From contig NZ_VIKR01000003.1 of NCBI RefSeq assembly GCF_007004765.1, positions 595,076 to 659,075 of the forward strand: a stretch of DNA of 64,000 nucleotides. Reading direction: 5' to 3'. Positions 53,632 through 63,928 of this stretch are shown here, piece after piece. A model generated the notes under the pieces. It made no database searches, was not told the origin of the DNA, and was given only the letters and a program-made list of their open reading frames with translations. The first letter of the stretch is position 1, and every line of letters begins with the position of its first letter. The stretch is from Aliikangiella marina. GTDB taxonomy: Bacteria > Pseudomonadota > Gammaproteobacteria > Enterobacterales > Kangiellaceae. The translations under genes and the position numbers were made by a program.

Positions 53632-54044
53632 TGATTTTTATTGGTATCTGCCAAGCTCAATTGGGTTTTACTTTAGTTGCAGGGCGACCTTGTAATGAGT
53701 GCACAAAATAAGAATGTAGTGAACTTTTACATAAAATGTCGGAAATGCTGCTCGTTTTCCTAAATAACTTTAAGAACAGCATATAACCTATTGATAAAAA
53801 AGACAAATAAAATATGAATTTATCGCCCACCGTCTGATATTTTTAGAGACTTGTGAGTCCGAATGTACTAATATGCCGATTATTATTGTCGTAAATCTCA
53901 AAATCGATTAATTTGAGCGCCCCGCGGATATTGTTGCGCTACAACCACTTATTCGCAGGTGCCGCCAAGGGAAGGTGGATAGCTTTCGATACAGTTGATG
54001 ATTTTTAAACGAGCATAGGGCTCGAAATCAGTAAAAGAATTCTT
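53632..54044. other. 413-bp divergent intergenic region
   Basis: It separates the ClC gene (-) from the DUF6776 gene (+). TTGATA at 53791-53796 and TATGAA at 53813-53818, 16 bases apart, could be a + strand promoter. I saw no open frame, RNA gene or clear operator. Confidence 0.4.
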
Positions 54045-54749
54045 ATGCAAGGTCCACAATTAGTCATAAAAGAACAAAAGCCGACGCTCTGGTACGTCGG
54101 TATCGCCGCTTTGGCATTAGTCGTTATTCTGATTACCTATTTTATCGGTCGATTTCACGACAAAGCGATTCAAGAAGCGTTGAATGAGAACGTCGCCAAC
54201 TTGCAACAAGAGTTGGATAAAGTTCAGCGGGCGTACCTGAAAGCTAATGAAAGTCTTGTGATGCAAGCGCAAACGGCCAAAGTCGATAATCAGTCAAACC
54301 AGCAGCTCGTTGAAACAGTCAAACAACTGCAAGAGTCAGAGCGTCAACTTCAGTCTGAGCTTCGCTTTTATCGGAATATAATGGCACCCGAACTTGATAA
54401 GCAAGGTTTGACTATCGCCGAATTTGATTTAATAAAACCATCTCCCGAGAGTAACCCTCGTTTTAAGTTAGTACTCACTCAGGTGGGTCGACATGAGCAA
54501 TTTTTGAAAGGCGAAGTGCAACTCAAGGTTCATGGTAAAGTGGGTGAGGTGGTAAAAGTCTATCCGTTTCGTGAACTAGGTACTTTTAGTAATAAAGATT
54601 TTCAGTTCCAATTTAGATACTTTCAAAATATCGAAGGTGAGCTTTCTTTACCGGAAGGTTTTACCGCAGAATATATAACGATAGAAGCCAGAACCCGAGG
54701 GCTTCGCAAAAACCAAACAGCACAAACACAAGTTAACTGGACCATCTAG
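54045..54749 (+). CDS. DUF6776 family membrane-anchored coiled-coil protein
   Basis: A 234-residue inner-membrane protein with one helix at about 16-36, a coiled coil to about residue 125 (NLQQELDKVQRAYLKANES, VKQLQESERQLQSELRFY) and a C-terminal beta domain (FKLVLTQVGRHEQFLKG). It is encoded 9 bases ahead of a bactofilin gene, a conserved pair, so it may link the bactofilin scaffold to the membrane. Confidence 0.85.
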   Translation: MQGPQLVIKEQKPTLWYVGIAALALVVILITYFIGRFHDKAIQEALNENVANLQQELDKVQRAYLKANESLVMQAQTAKVDNQSNQQLVETVKQLQESERQLQSELRFYRNIMAPELDKQGLTIAEFDLIKPSPESNPRFKLVLTQVGRHEQFLKGEVQLKVHGKVGEVVKVYPFRELGTFSNKDFQFQFRYFQNIEGELSLPEGFTAEYITIEARTRGLRKNQTAQTQVNWTI

Positions 54750-54758
54750 GAGAACAGT

Positions 54759-55244
54759 ATGTTGGGTCGAAAGAAGAATCAATCGCCAAAAGCCAAAGCG
54801 GGTGCGGCGGATACATTGATTAGCAAAGAAGCCAAGATCAATGGCAATATCAGTTTTACCGGCGTGCTGCATATCGATGGTCATGTACAAGGGGATATCA
54901 CCGCAGAAGAATTTGAAAACTCACTATTAACCATTGGCCAGAATGGCTACATAGAAGGGGAAATTAATGTCCCGCACATAATGGTATTTGGCCGAGTTAA
55001 AGGGGATGTGCACGCACTTGAACATATTGAATTAATGTCAGATGCCAGAATCGAAGGTAATGTCTACTACAAACTTATCGAGATGGCCATGGGGGCAGAA
55101 GTCAACGGGCAAATGTTGCACAAAGAAGAAAAACCTAAACTACTCGCCCATCAAAACAAGGCAGAAGCAGAAAATGCTGACAAAACTAAGGCCGAACCTT
55201 CCCCACAAACAGAGTTAGAAGTCGACACCGCAGCTAAGTCGTAA
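54759..55244 (+). CDS. Bactofilin (polymerising cytoskeletal protein)
   Basis: A 161-residue protein. The central right-handed beta-helix is clear (LISKEAKINGNISFTG, LHIDGHVQGDI, GYIEGEINVPHIMVFGRVKG), flanked by short disordered ends, the last being acidic and charged. It polymerises without nucleotide at the membrane and organises cell-wall enzymes. It forms a two-gene unit with the DUF6776 gene. Confidence 0.95.
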   Translation: MLGRKKNQSPKAKAGAADTLISKEAKINGNISFTGVLHIDGHVQGDITAEEFENSLLTIGQNGYIEGEINVPHIMVFGRVKGDVHALEHIELMSDARIEGNVYYKLIEMAMGAEVNGQMLHKEEKPKLLAHQNKAEAENADKTKAEPSPQTELEVDTAAKS

Positions 55245-55418
55245 TTGTTGCCAATAACGATTGGTTTCGTCTTTGAATAAACAGAAATCCCTTATATATT
55301 GCAGGGTTATATCATAGTAATGTCCTATGAAATAACTCTGTGATGATTTGCCTTTGCGAGCCGATTAGGGAATAATCGCGTTCATTAAGTCGTGTTTTTT
55401 ACCAGTAAAGAGTTTCTT

Positions 55419-55772
55419 ATGTCTGCAACAGGCGTAGCATCAGTGAGTCCAATTATTTTCACCCAAGCAGCGAGCGCGAAGGTGAAAGAGTTGGTGACCG
55501 AAGAAGAGAATGAAGCACTTAAGCTGCGAGTTTATGTAACGGGTGGCGGGTGTTCTGGATTTCAGTACGGTTTTACTTTCGACGAAAAACAAGCCGACGA
55601 TGACATGGTGATAAATCGTGATGGTGTTTCGATGGTTGTCGACGCATTGAGCTTTCAATATTTAGTTGGCTCTAAGGTAGATTATCGAGAAGATTTAGAA
55701 GGATCGCGGTTTGTTGTGGAGAACCCAAACGCAACGACGACATGTGGTTGCGGGTCATCGTTTTCGATATAG
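55419..55772 (+). CDS. erpA: Iron-sulfur cluster insertion protein ErpA
   Basis: An A-type carrier that delivers [4Fe-4S] clusters. The three ligand cysteines are in [11 protein letters not shown] and TTCGCGSSF. The ATG at 55419 gives 117 residues, near the usual length; a GTG at 55392 would add nine and is not needed. A strong terminator follows. Confidence 0.96.
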   Translation: MSATGVASVSPIIFTQAASAKVKELVTEEENEALKLRVYVTGGGCSGFQYGFTFDEKQADDDMVINRDGVSMVVDALSFQYLVGSKVDYREDLEGSRFVVENPNATTTCGCGSSFSI

Positions 55773-55789
55773 TGATGCGCAAAAACGAG

Positions 55790-55815
55790 AAAGGCGACCC
55801 TTGGTCGCCTTTTTT
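55790..55815 (+). terminator. Intrinsic terminator of erpA
   Basis: AAAGGCGACC (55790-55799) pairs perfectly with GGTCGCCTTT (55803-55812) around a 3-base loop, with further T. It touches the stop codon of the convergent gene and likely serves both strands. Confidence 0.88.
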
Positions 55816-56080
55816 ATGCTTCCTCTGTTTGCAGCGAGCTTTCGCTGAGACTCGTCGAATTAGCGGCATCGGCATCAGCTTCAATCGGCGAATTGCTTTC
55901 TAAGTAAAGCGCGATAGTATAAAGCAGAACGCCAAACAACAGCGCGGCGCCGCGAATTGACCAGCCGATGGATTCTCCCCAGTTATCGATCCAAGTAACA
56001 AAGCTATAATTTAAGCCGAAAAGTGTGAGTAGAATATAAAGGGTTCCGAAAGTCGTTAGCAATAGTCCTAAATTTTTCAT
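55814..56080 (-). CDS. Small membrane protein, unknown
   Basis: An 88-residue inner-membrane protein with two hydrophobic helices (about 2-24 and 38-60) and an acidic, polar C-terminal tail (SPIEADADAANSTSLSES). No family recognised. Convergent with erpA. Confidence 0.65.
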   Translation of the reverse strand: MKNLGLLLTTFGTLYILLTLFGLNYSFVTWIDNWGESIGWSIRGAALLFGVLLYTIALYLESNSPIEADADAANSTSLSESSLQTEEA

Positions 56081-56226
56081 GATGCCGATCCTTTTAAATC
56101 AATAGTAAAAATGTTTGCTAGCTTGAGAGTTGTGTCGCTCAATCCACCCAACTAATCTAGTCTAGATTTTAAAAAATGAACGAGTAGCGTTAGAAATCCC
56201 GTTTTTTTGTGAGACAATCCACACTT

Positions 56227-57138
56227 ATGAATGACTCCGCATCTAAAATTGAGAAACATGTTTTTGTAGACAAGGAAAACTTGCCACTCATAGCGCATTT
56301 GCAAGCGATTTGTCCGGAGTTTTCCAAGCAAAAACTCAAACGAATTTTGCAAGCGGGCTCAGTGTGGCTAACCCAGGGAAAATCAACTAAGCGAGTTCGC
56401 AGAAGTCAACGTAAACTCGGCATCGGCACACAAATCCATTTATATTTTGATGAGCAAATCTTAACTCAACAGATTAACCCTCCTGAGCTTGTCGCCGATG
56501 CAAAAGATTTCAGTGTTTGGAATAAACCTAAAGGGATGTTCTCTCAAGGTACCAAATGGGGAGACGCTAACTCAATTTGTCGTTGGGTTGAGCAAAATGG
56601 TTTTCCCGATAGACCTGCTTTCCAAGTACATCGTCTCGATCGTGCGACCAGTGGATTGATTTTGGTCGCCCACAATAAATCGACCGCTCGAAAACTGACT
56701 GCCTTGTTTGAAAATAGACAAGTCGAAAAACATTATCGAGTATCAGTTGAGGGAAACTTTCCAACTATCGATTTAATTGATTCGGATATCGATGAAAAAC
56801 AAGCAAAAACCGTGATCTTAGAATCGAGTTATAATGAAAATCTCAATCAATCTGCTTTAATCGTGCGTATTGAGACGGGTCGTAAACATCAGATTAGAAA
56901 ACACTTAGCTAGCCTCGGTTATCCGGTAGTGGGCGATAGGCTTTACGGCAATAATTTTCCTGATGCGCTAAAAACTCCAACAATAAACGAACTCACAAAG
57001 GGCATACCGACTGGGGAAATTCGTGCAAAGAATCGATTGTCAAGAAATGAGCGAGCGGATCTTCAGTTAGAGTCGTGCTTCTTGCGGTTCAAACTATCTG
57101 ATGATGACAAGCGTTATGAGTTTAGTTTGCCTAAATAA
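56227..57138 (+). CDS. RluA-family RNA pseudouridine synthase
   Basis: A 303-residue enzyme isomerising uridine in RNA. HRLDRATSGLILVA contains the catalytic Asp, and GRKHQIRKHLASLGYPVVGD is the family C-terminal motif. An N-terminal S4-like segment (FSKQKLKRILQAGSVWL) is present. The exact target (rRNA or tRNA) is not clear. ATG at 56227 is preferred over a GTG at 56209. Confidence 0.92.
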   Translation: MNDSASKIEKHVFVDKENLPLIAHLQAICPEFSKQKLKRILQAGSVWLTQGKSTKRVRRSQRKLGIGTQIHLYFDEQILTQQINPPELVADAKDFSVWNKPKGMFSQGTKWGDANSICRWVEQNGFPDRPAFQVHRLDRATSGLILVAHNKSTARKLTALFENRQVEKHYRVSVEGNFPTIDLIDSDIDEKQAKTVILESSYNENLNQSALIVRIETGRKHQIRKHLASLGYPVVGDRLYGNNFPDALKTPTINELTKGIPTGEIRAKNRLSRNERADLQLESCFLRFKLSDDDKRYEFSLPK

Positions 57139-57197
57139 TTCAAGAAACCAATAACATGATTTGAGCAAAAAATTAATGCTATGTTTTCCACGAGTCT

Positions 57198-58847
57198 TCA
57201 AACTCTAGGGCGAGCTCGTTGAATAATGCGTTCAAACGGAGTGGATTGATCAAGCGTGCCTAACATGCGGCTGGCATTTGAGTTAAGCCGATTATTGATG
57301 AAAGTTTCTGCAATAAAGTCTTCCGAAAATTGGATAAGCGCTGATGCTTGCCACACCAAAGCAAGCTTCTCCACAGTAGCTCTCAATTGTGATTCTTGCA
57401 TTGGGGTGTTGATTTCCTGCTTAATCTCATTCAATTTGTCATCAAACAATTGATATTTGCCTTGCGCCAACTTTAGCTCTGCCATAAACGAGGCTAAAAC
57501 TTTCGGTTCTTTGAGAATTGCGCGCGCGACATCTAAGCATTGAATATTACCCGAGCCCTCCCAGATGGCGTTGACCGGTGATTCACGATACAGTCTCGCC
57601 AAAACATTTTCTTCGATTGCCGCGACGCCACCGATGCACTCCATGGCTTCAGCCGTATGAAGAGATGCCCTTTTGCATACCCAATATTTACCAATGGCTG
57701 TCCCCAACCTGATCAGCTGCGATTCTCTTGAACTGTCGAGGTTGTCGAGTGCTTTGGCTAACCGCATACTGATTGCTAAAGCGGCTTCAGATTCGAGGGC
57801 GAGATCGGCGAGGACGTTTTGCATCAATGGTTGTTGATGAAGGTTCTTCCCAAAAGCATCGCGGCCACCTGTATGATGAATTGCTTGTGCGGTGGCCAAT
57901 CCCATTAAAGCTGCCGAACCCACCATGCAGTCAAATCGGGTCATGGAAACCATCTCTAAAATTGTTTTAACACCTTTACCTTCATTACCGATTAACCATG
58001 CAAATGCATTTCGAAATTCGATTTCGGAGGAAGCATTGGACACGTTGCCCATTTTATTTTTAAGGCGTTGTATATAGAGTGAATTTTTTTCACCGTCAGG
58101 TTTCCATCGCGGTAATAAAAAACAAGATAAACCTTGGTTGGTTTGTGCGAGTACTAAAAACGCATCGCACATAGGCGCGGAGCAAAACCATTTATGCCCC
58201 GTCAAAAGATAGGCCTCTCCGGGGCCCGCTTGGTCCAGTGCTTTGGCGCGACTCGTGTTGGCGCGTACATCGGACCCGCCTTGTTTTTCAGTCATTGCCA
58301 TACCGATTGTGAGCCCCTCTTTTTCGAAGAAGGGAATATTTCTTGAGTCATAAATGTTGGCGGTAATCTTCGGTAGCCACTCTTTGGCGATATTTTCTTG
58401 TAACTTTATTGCTGGTACGGCCGAGAACGTCATGGTGAGCGGGCAGCCACTGCCGGGATCGGCTTGATAGTGTAAGTACTCAATTGCGGCTCTCACCACG
58501 TGAGCGCCAGGTTGCGCTTCCTTCCAAGGGATAGAGTGATGACCGATCTCGATAGCGGCTCGCATTAACTCATGATAGGCCGGGTGATAATTTACCTGAT
58601 CGATCCGGCGGCCAAATCGGTCGTGTGATTCTAATTCTGGTTTGTATTTGTTCGCGGCAAATCCAGCATCTAACAATTCATGGCCTACCTTGTAGCCATA
58701 CTGAACCAATCGTCCTTCGCCCCAACTTCCCGCAAATTGGTCAACATAGTGGGTTAGTATCCGATCACTAGAATAAGCATTGTATTCGCAAAGCGGTTCT
58801 GGTTGATTGAGTACCTGATGGGTTTGGTAAGTAAAATCGTTTGACAT
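57198..58847 (-). CDS. AidB-like acyl-CoA dehydrogenase
   Basis: A 549-residue flavoprotein of the AidB branch, larger than ordinary acyl-CoA dehydrogenases. GMAMTEKQGGSDVRAN binds FAD and substrate, SMTRFDCMVGSAALMG and HHTGGRDAFGKNL follow, and the extended N- and C-termini match AidB, a DNA-binding protein of the alkylation response in E. coli. Whether this one has dehydrogenase or protective function is not shown. It is monocistronic. Confidence 0.9.
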   Translation of the reverse strand: MSNDFTYQTHQVLNQPEPLCEYNAYSSDRILTHYVDQFAGSWGEGRLVQYGYKVGHELLDAGFAANKYKPELESHDRFGRRIDQVNYHPAYHELMRAAIEIGHHSIPWKEAQPGAHVVRAAIEYLHYQADPGSGCPLTMTFSAVPAIKLQENIAKEWLPKITANIYDSRNIPFFEKEGLTIGMAMTEKQGGSDVRANTSRAKALDQAGPGEAYLLTGHKWFCSAPMCDAFLVLAQTNQGLSCFLLPRWKPDGEKNSLYIQRLKNKMGNVSNASSEIEFRNAFAWLIGNEGKGVKTILEMVSMTRFDCMVGSAALMGLATAQAIHHTGGRDAFGKNLHQQPLMQNVLADLALESEAALAISMRLAKALDNLDSSRESQLIRLGTAIGKYWVCKRASLHTAEAMECIGGVAAIEENVLARLYRESPVNAIWEGSGNIQCLDVARAILKEPKVLASFMAELKLAQGKYQLFDDKLNEIKQEINTPMQESQLRATVEKLALVWQASALIQFSEDFIAETFINNRLNSNASRMLGTLDQSTPFERIIQRARPRV

Positions 58848-59027
58848 AGCGAGTAGTGATACTTGAGTAATAAAAAGTTAATCGAGAATGGTTCAGCCAA
58901 ATACCTTCTAATAAATACGTTTAAAACATAGGTGTTGAACTGCGCTTTTTGTTAATAAGCGGTTTGTCCAAATTAGCTTAATAGGAAGGAAACTATAACA
59001 TGGATGTAGGAAATCGTCAGATACGCT

Positions 59028-59330
59028 TCAAAAACATGAGTTCTTTTTTTGTAACTGTCTAAGTTCTAGTTGTGACTCAACGATTAGTGCGAGTTCCCCT
59101 TTTTGCTTTTTATACTCTGTCCAGTGCTTGTTTTCTATCGCCCCCAACATTGCATAAAGCAAGTTAAAACTCGGTTGCTTGTTCGACTTTTCTGCTATTG
59201 ATACAAAAATTTCAATAGCACCAGTTTCGATTAATTCGCCAAGCGTTTTGATACCGTAGTTAGCGAGTTGTTTAGCGCTCACTGGCCCTAAGTTTCTGCA
59301 TTGTATTATTGGCGTTTTCGAACACTGCAT
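59028..59330 (-). CDS. TfoX C-terminal domain protein
   Basis: A 100-residue protein resembling the C-terminal domain of TfoX/Sxy: NLGPVSAKQLANYGIKTLGEL is a helix-hairpin-helix-like motif, and FNLLYAMLGAIENKHW closes it. The N-terminal TfoX domain is absent. It lies 9 bases behind anmK on the same strand, so is probably in that operon. Its role is unknown. Confidence 0.85.
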   Translation of the reverse strand: MQCSKTPIIQCRNLGPVSAKQLANYGIKTLGELIETGAIEIFVSIAEKSNKQPSFNLLYAMLGAIENKHWTEYKKQKGELALIVESQLELRQLQKKNSCF

Positions 59331-59339
59331 GGTTTATCA

Positions 59340-60512
59340 TCAAGGCAAGTATAGGGCCCCAAGAATTTTTTCTGAGGAAGCGCCGGTGACCGAGGGTAAA
59401 TTACCACTTTGGAGATGCAGTCTTTGCCGAGCGAGCCAAGCAAAGGTCATCGCTTCTAAATAATCACCACTAATGCCAATTTTATCGCTGGCAAAAATAG
59501 TCTGCTTTAAGTGATGTTCGATACGTTCTATTAACAGACGGTTATGAGTACCACCTCCACAAGTATAAACATTGAAGGCGTCTAAAGATAAATCTTGAAT
59601 GGCTTTTGCAATCGTAATTGCACTAAATTCGAGGAGCGTCTTTTGTACGTCAGCTGGCGATGCATTACTATCAGATGTCGTTATTTTCTCTTCAAGCCAA
59701 TCGATAGAGAAGTACTCTCTACCAGTACTCTTGGGTGGGGCTAGTTCAAAGTAAGGATCGTTTAAACAATGTGTTAAAAGCGACTGGTCAACTTCCCCTT
59801 TTTGGGCGAATCCTGAGTCACGATCGAAATCATCAACTCGAGCTGGATGTTGTTTCATAAACCAAGCATCCATCAAAGTGTTGGCTGTCCCGGTATCGAA
59901 TCCAATAACGTCGCTCTCTGACTCCTTGGGAAGATAAGTTATATTGGCGATGCCACCTAAATTCAAAATAATGCGATTTTCTTCTGTCGACCGCATAACG
60001 GCATTGTGAAACGCGGGAGCTAATGGTGCGCCCTGACCGCCGGCGGCAATATCCATGCGCCTGAAATCTGCGACCGTTTGAATGCCCGTTTCTAGCGCGA
60101 TGATATTGGGATCACCAATCTGCAGTGTAAAAGGAAACTCGAGTTTAGGTTGATGTCGAATTGTCTGACCATGACTACCGATAGCTTTGATTTTTTCCTT
60201 AGGGATGTTTTTAATAGATAAAAACTGATTAACTGACGCCGCAAACACATGGCCCATTTGCACATCCAATTTGCCCATCAGTTCAATACGATTTTCCAGG
60301 CTTTTCAAATTTGACTCGTTATCAGCAAGGCTGCACAACTGTCGAAGCGAATCTTTTATGGGAGCGGTTATTGGATGGAGGTAATGCTCAACAAGTTCGC
60401 ATCGAGCTTGGTCTATCTTAACGAGCGCAACGTCGACTCCATCAATACTCGTTCCACACATCAAGCCAATGTAGAGTTCGGAGTCTGAATTTTCATCATG
60501 AATCTGCGACAT
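59340..60512 (-). CDS. anmK: Anhydro-N-acetylmuramic acid kinase
   Basis: Recycles cell-wall anhydro-MurNAc to MurNAc-6-phosphate. GLMCGTSIDGVDVALV (phosphate and catalytic region), GSHGQTIRHQP, LNLGGIANITYLP, and VYTCGGGTHNRLL are intact, and the length of 390 is typical. Its start overlaps the stop of the M23 peptidase gene by one base, an operon of wall-turnover functions. Confidence 0.97.
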   Translation of the reverse strand: MSQIHDENSDSELYIGLMCGTSIDGVDVALVKIDQARCELVEHYLHPITAPIKDSLRQLCSLADNESNLKSLENRIELMGKLDVQMGHVFAASVNQFLSIKNIPKEKIKAIGSHGQTIRHQPKLEFPFTLQIGDPNIIALETGIQTVADFRRMDIAAGGQGAPLAPAFHNAVMRSTEENRIILNLGGIANITYLPKESESDVIGFDTGTANTLMDAWFMKQHPARVDDFDRDSGFAQKGEVDQSLLTHCLNDPYFELAPPKSTGREYFSIDWLEEKITTSDSNASPADVQKTLLEFSAITIAKAIQDLSLDAFNVYTCGGGTHNRLLIERIEHHLKQTIFASDKIGISGDYLEAMTFAWLARQRLHLQSGNLPSVTGASSEKILGALYLP

Positions 60513-61930
60513 TAAGGGGCAACTGTATTGTCACTATTTTTAACGGAGTTGTGTGCATATAACTGCGTAAGCCATGGACGTGTCGCATTGGTAAAACGTG
60601 CCTTTTCTGATTTATCAATCGGCTCAGCTTGCGGTAGTTTTACCGTTCGTGGATTTCGATGCACGCCATTGACAACAAACTCATAATGCAGATGTGGCGC
60701 TTCGGCTAAACCGGTAGCACCAACATATCCGATCACTTGGCCTTGTTTGACACGCTTACCTCGACTAACGGCGCGCTTAGACATATGCAAGTATTTAGTG
60801 ACTATGCCTTGGCCGTGTTGGATAAAGACATACTTACCATTAAATTTGTTATAGCTTGAAGCAATAACTTTTCCGTCTCCGGCGGCACGGATAGGCGTTC
60901 CTGTTTTTGCCCGATAATCGATTCCCCGGTGAGCTTTCCATTTTTTGAGGATTGGATGGAAGCGTCGTGGTTTAAAGTTGGAACTGATATATTTAAATTG
61001 CAACGGGGCGCGCAAAAACGCTTTGCGCATGCTCAAACCTTCTGGCGTGAAGTAGCTGGTCGAATTGTTAATATCAGTGTAGCGCACTGCTTTGAAGCTT
61101 TTGCCTTGATTGACGAACTCGGCGGCTAAAATTTCGCCATTACCAATTTTTTCACCTTCTAAATACTTTTCCTGATAAAGCATTGAAAAGCTATCGCCTT
61201 TACGGATGTCCAAAATAAAATCGATGTCCCAGTCAAAAATATTAGCCAGCTGCATGACTTGGGTATCCGTTAACCCTGCAGCTTTGCCTGCTGCAAAAAG
61301 TGAGTTTTCTATGACGCCTTGAGCATAGGCCGTTCTGTATTCGATCGACTTGTTTTCGAAGCGGCTGGCTAAGCTGCCATCGACTTTTTCGATAAACAGC
61401 GTTTTTTGAATATCAATCGTATACCTGAGAGCCATTAAATCTTTATCGTTGGATAACTGGTAGTCGAGAACTTCGCCTGGCTTGAGGTTTTTCAGCATCT
61501 TGGTGTTTTCATCGAGGGTGATGACTTGGTGAACTTGCTGCGGCGTTAGGCCGATTCGCTGAAATATCTTGGAGAGGTTGTCACCTTTGCGAACCGATTC
61601 GCTTTTCCAATTATTCTCACTATCAATAGCCGCTATCGACACTGTCTCTGGTTGTATGCGTTTAATTTCGAGGGGGATTTCAATCGGATCTGAGTATTGT
61701 TTATTGTCAATGTTAGTTTCGACAACCTCGATTTCTTGGTTAACTTCTTCAACCACCATTAACGTTTCTGGTTCAGGCTCAGAACCAGACAAGATCAATG
61801 TCAAAGTTAAGATACAAATTGCCATAAAACCGATGAGGTAAGGATGGAACATCCATTCCGGTAAAGGCAGTTTATGGGAACGACTAACGAACTCTTTGTT
61901 ATTTTGTGGCTTGTAATCGTGTTTAATCAT
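60512..61930 (-). CDS. M23-family peptidase with OapA/LysM-like N-terminus (MepM-like)
   Basis: A 472-residue membrane-anchored endopeptidase. A single helix at about 30-48 anchors it. VRKGDNLSKIFQRIGLTP near 118 is the OapA/LysM-like part. The LytM domain has RRFHPILKKWKAHRGIDY and HLHYEFVVN with the zinc His and Asp present. It would open peptidoglycan crosslinks for growth. Divergent from tyrS. Confidence 0.94.
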   Translation of the reverse strand: MIKHDYKPQNNKEFVSRSHKLPLPEWMFHPYLIGFMAICILTLTLILSGSEPEPETLMVVEEVNQEIEVVETNIDNKQYSDPIEIPLEIKRIQPETVSIAAIDSENNWKSESVRKGDNLSKIFQRIGLTPQQVHQVITLDENTKMLKNLKPGEVLDYQLSNDKDLMALRYTIDIQKTLFIEKVDGSLASRFENKSIEYRTAYAQGVIENSLFAAGKAAGLTDTQVMQLANIFDWDIDFILDIRKGDSFSMLYQEKYLEGEKIGNGEILAAEFVNQGKSFKAVRYTDINNSTSYFTPEGLSMRKAFLRAPLQFKYISSNFKPRRFHPILKKWKAHRGIDYRAKTGTPIRAAGDGKVIASSYNKFNGKYVFIQHGQGIVTKYLHMSKRAVSRGKRVKQGQVIGYVGATGLAEAPHLHYEFVVNGVHRNPRTVKLPQAEPIDKSEKARFTNATRPWLTQLYAHNSVKNSDNTVAP

Positions 61931-62152
61931 ACAACTTTGCTTGAGTTCCGTATAAAATGCGCGCTGGCGTTGATTTTGATTGTATTCAAAGTCCGGAAAA
62001 TAGGCTAGTCCGGTTGCGGTCTCAATATTATCGAACTTCGCGCCGGATTTAAAATCCTAATGCGGCTAATCGCTGCTTTATTAATGATGAGGCCAAAATA
62101 TGGCCTTGAGAATTGGTTTTATCGAGTAAATCAGGTTTTTGTTGGTAAAAAT

Positions 62153-63454
62153 ATGGCAGAGCAAGACTTAATTCAGGATCTCTCCTGGCGCGGCATGATT
62201 CAGCAAATGACAGCTGAAGATGAATTAAAAGAGCACCTCTCTGAGGGCCCTAAAACGGTTTATTGTGGTTTCGACCCAACCGCGGATAGTTTGCATATTG
62301 GTAGTCTGGTGCCCTTGTTAGCATTAAAGCGCTTTCAACAATATGGCCATAAACCCATCGCTCTAGTCGGTGGAGCGACTGGCCTTATCGGTGACCCATC
62401 TTTCAAAGCGGCTGAGAGACAACTCAATTCCGCTGAGGTTGTAGAAGGTTGGGTAGAGCGGCTGAAAGAGCAAGTGAGTCAATTCGTTGACTTTGATTGT
62501 GGCGAAAACTCGGCTATTGTCGCTAATAACCTTGACTGGACTAAAGATGTAGACGTTTTGTCCTTTCTAAGAGATGTGGGCAAACACTTTTCAGTCAACG
62601 CCATGATTCAAAAAGAGTCAGTGAAACAACGAATTGATCGCGAAGGTGCTGGTATTTCATTTACCGAGTTCACTTACATGATTTTACAGTCCTATGATTT
62701 TGCTGAGCTCAATAAACGTTATGACTGTACCATTCAAATTGGTGGTAGTGATCAATGGGGAAATATCACTGGAGGAATCGACCTTACCCGTCGTATGAAT
62801 CGTCAGCAAGTGTTTGGCATTACCTTACCTCTAGTCACTAAAGCGGATGGGACCAAGTTTGGTAAAACAGAGAGTGGTACTATTTGGTTGGATCCTAAGA
62901 AAACGAGTCCCTATGCTTTTTACCAATTTTGGTTGAATACGGCCGATGCAGATGTATACAAGTTTTTACGGTACTTCACGTTTTTGAGTGAAGCGGAAAT
63001 TATTGCAATTGAAGAAAAAGACAAAGACGCGCAAGGTCGTCCGGAAGCGCAAGGTATCCTCGCTCGTGAAGTCACCAAGCTGGTTCATGGTGACGAAGGT
63101 CTTGCTGCAGCAGAACGAATTACTCAAGCAATGTTCAGTGGCTCGTTGTCTGATTTAAGTGAGAGTGACCTCGAGCAGTTAGCGCAAGATGGCTTACCGA
63201 GTAGTGAACTGCCAGTTGAAATGGGAGAAAAGCCATTGACGAGTTTGTTGGCTGAATGCGGTATGGTTAATGCTGCACGTGAGGCCAAGGATGCACTGGG
63301 TCGCAATGCCGTATTGGTTAACGGGGAAGCAAAAGGTTCTGCCGACAATATGAATAATTCTCAGACGTTCGCGCAAGAGAAGGCTCTTTTTGGCAAATTT
63401 TTCTTGGTTAAACTCGGTCGTAAGAAGAACCATTTATTTGTCCTTGGCGATTGA
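62153..63454 (+). CDS. tyrS: Tyrosine-tRNA ligase
   Basis: Charges tRNA-Tyr. The class I HIGH-type motif appears as HIGSL and the KMSKS-type as [16 protein letters not shown] and [11 protein letters not shown] bind tyrosine. An S4 domain is at the C-terminus. An in-frame ATG at 62060 would add 31 poorly conserved residues, so [10 protein letters not shown] at 62153 (433 residues) is the better start. Confidence 0.97.
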   Translation: MAEQDLIQDLSWRGMIQQMTAEDELKEHLSEGPKTVYCGFDPTADSLHIGSLVPLLALKRFQQYGHKPIALVGGATGLIGDPSFKAAERQLNSAEVVEGWVERLKEQVSQFVDFDCGENSAIVANNLDWTKDVDVLSFLRDVGKHFSVNAMIQKESVKQRIDREGAGISFTEFTYMILQSYDFAELNKRYDCTIQIGGSDQWGNITGGIDLTRRMNRQQVFGITLPLVTKADGTKFGKTESGTIWLDPKKTSPYAFYQFWLNTADADVYKFLRYFTFLSEAEIIAIEEKDKDAQGRPEAQGILAREVTKLVHGDEGLAAAERITQAMFSGSLSDLSESDLEQLAQDGLPSSELPVEMGEKPLTSLLAECGMVNAAREAKDALGRNAVLVNGEAKGSADNMNNSQTFAQEKALFGKFFLVKLGRKKNHLFVLGD

Positions 63455-63478
63455 TATAAGTCGTGAAACGGGAGTCGG

Positions 63479-63507
63479 AAAAGGCACTTCGATGAAGCGC
63501 CTTTTTT
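63479..63507 (+). terminator. Intrinsic terminator of tyrS
   Basis: AAAAGGCACTTC (63479-63490) pairs with GAAGCGCCTTTT (63494-63505) around GAT with one mismatch, followed by T. It insulates the rRNA promoter from tyrS. Confidence 0.88.
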
Positions 63508-63566
63508 GTTTTTTGGATGTAAATTAACCGATCTGAAAATAAATTTATCTTTTCATTAAAAAAAGC

Positions 63567-63594
63567 TTGCCAACAAATTTCAACCCCCTATAAT
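63567..63594 (+). promoter_or_regulatory. rRNA operon promoter P1
   Basis: TTGCCA (63567-63572) and TATAAT (63589-63594) are 16 bases apart. A/T-rich sequence upstream looks like an UP element, and the GC-rich GCGCGTCCGC discriminator after the -10 box is the hallmark of ppGpp-controlled rrn P1. Confidence 0.85.
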
Positions 63595-63680
63595 GCGCGT
63601 CCGCTTCGGGGGAAATGCAACGCAAATCACCGAAGAATGGGTCAACAAAAAAGACTTTAAAAAATAAGTCATTATGATTG

Positions 63681-63708
63681 TTGACAGGGTGTCTGAAGCT
63701 AGTATAAT
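63681..63708 (+). promoter_or_regulatory. rRNA operon promoter P2
   Basis: TTGACA (63681-63686) and TATAAT (63703-63708) are both perfect consensus, 16 bases apart, followed by TCGCGCCCC. It is the second promoter of the tandem pair, about 110 bases after P1. Confidence 0.85.
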
Positions 63709-63746
63709 TCGCGCCCCAAGCTTGCTGAGCATGTCCTCAGGAGCGA

Positions 63747-63760
63747 TGTTCTGAAACATT
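63747..63760 (+). promoter_or_regulatory. boxA-like antitermination site in rrn leader
   Basis: TGTTCTGAAACATT resembles E. coli boxA TGCTCTTTAACA, and CAATCTGTGTGGGTACTC follows at 63771 as in the E. coli leader. NusB, encoded at 27713 in this window, binds this site. Confidence 0.55.
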
Positions 63761-63928
63761 GAAGAAAAAGCAATCTGTGTGGGTACTCATTGATGAATTC
63801 ACAGTGGTTTTGACCACAAAATTTATCAAGAGATACACCATTGATTGATTTGAGATAGGTTACTTGATTTATTAAGTAATTTAATTTCCTAATTTAATCA
63901 GTATTCTTTTGAGCTATTTAAGAACTTT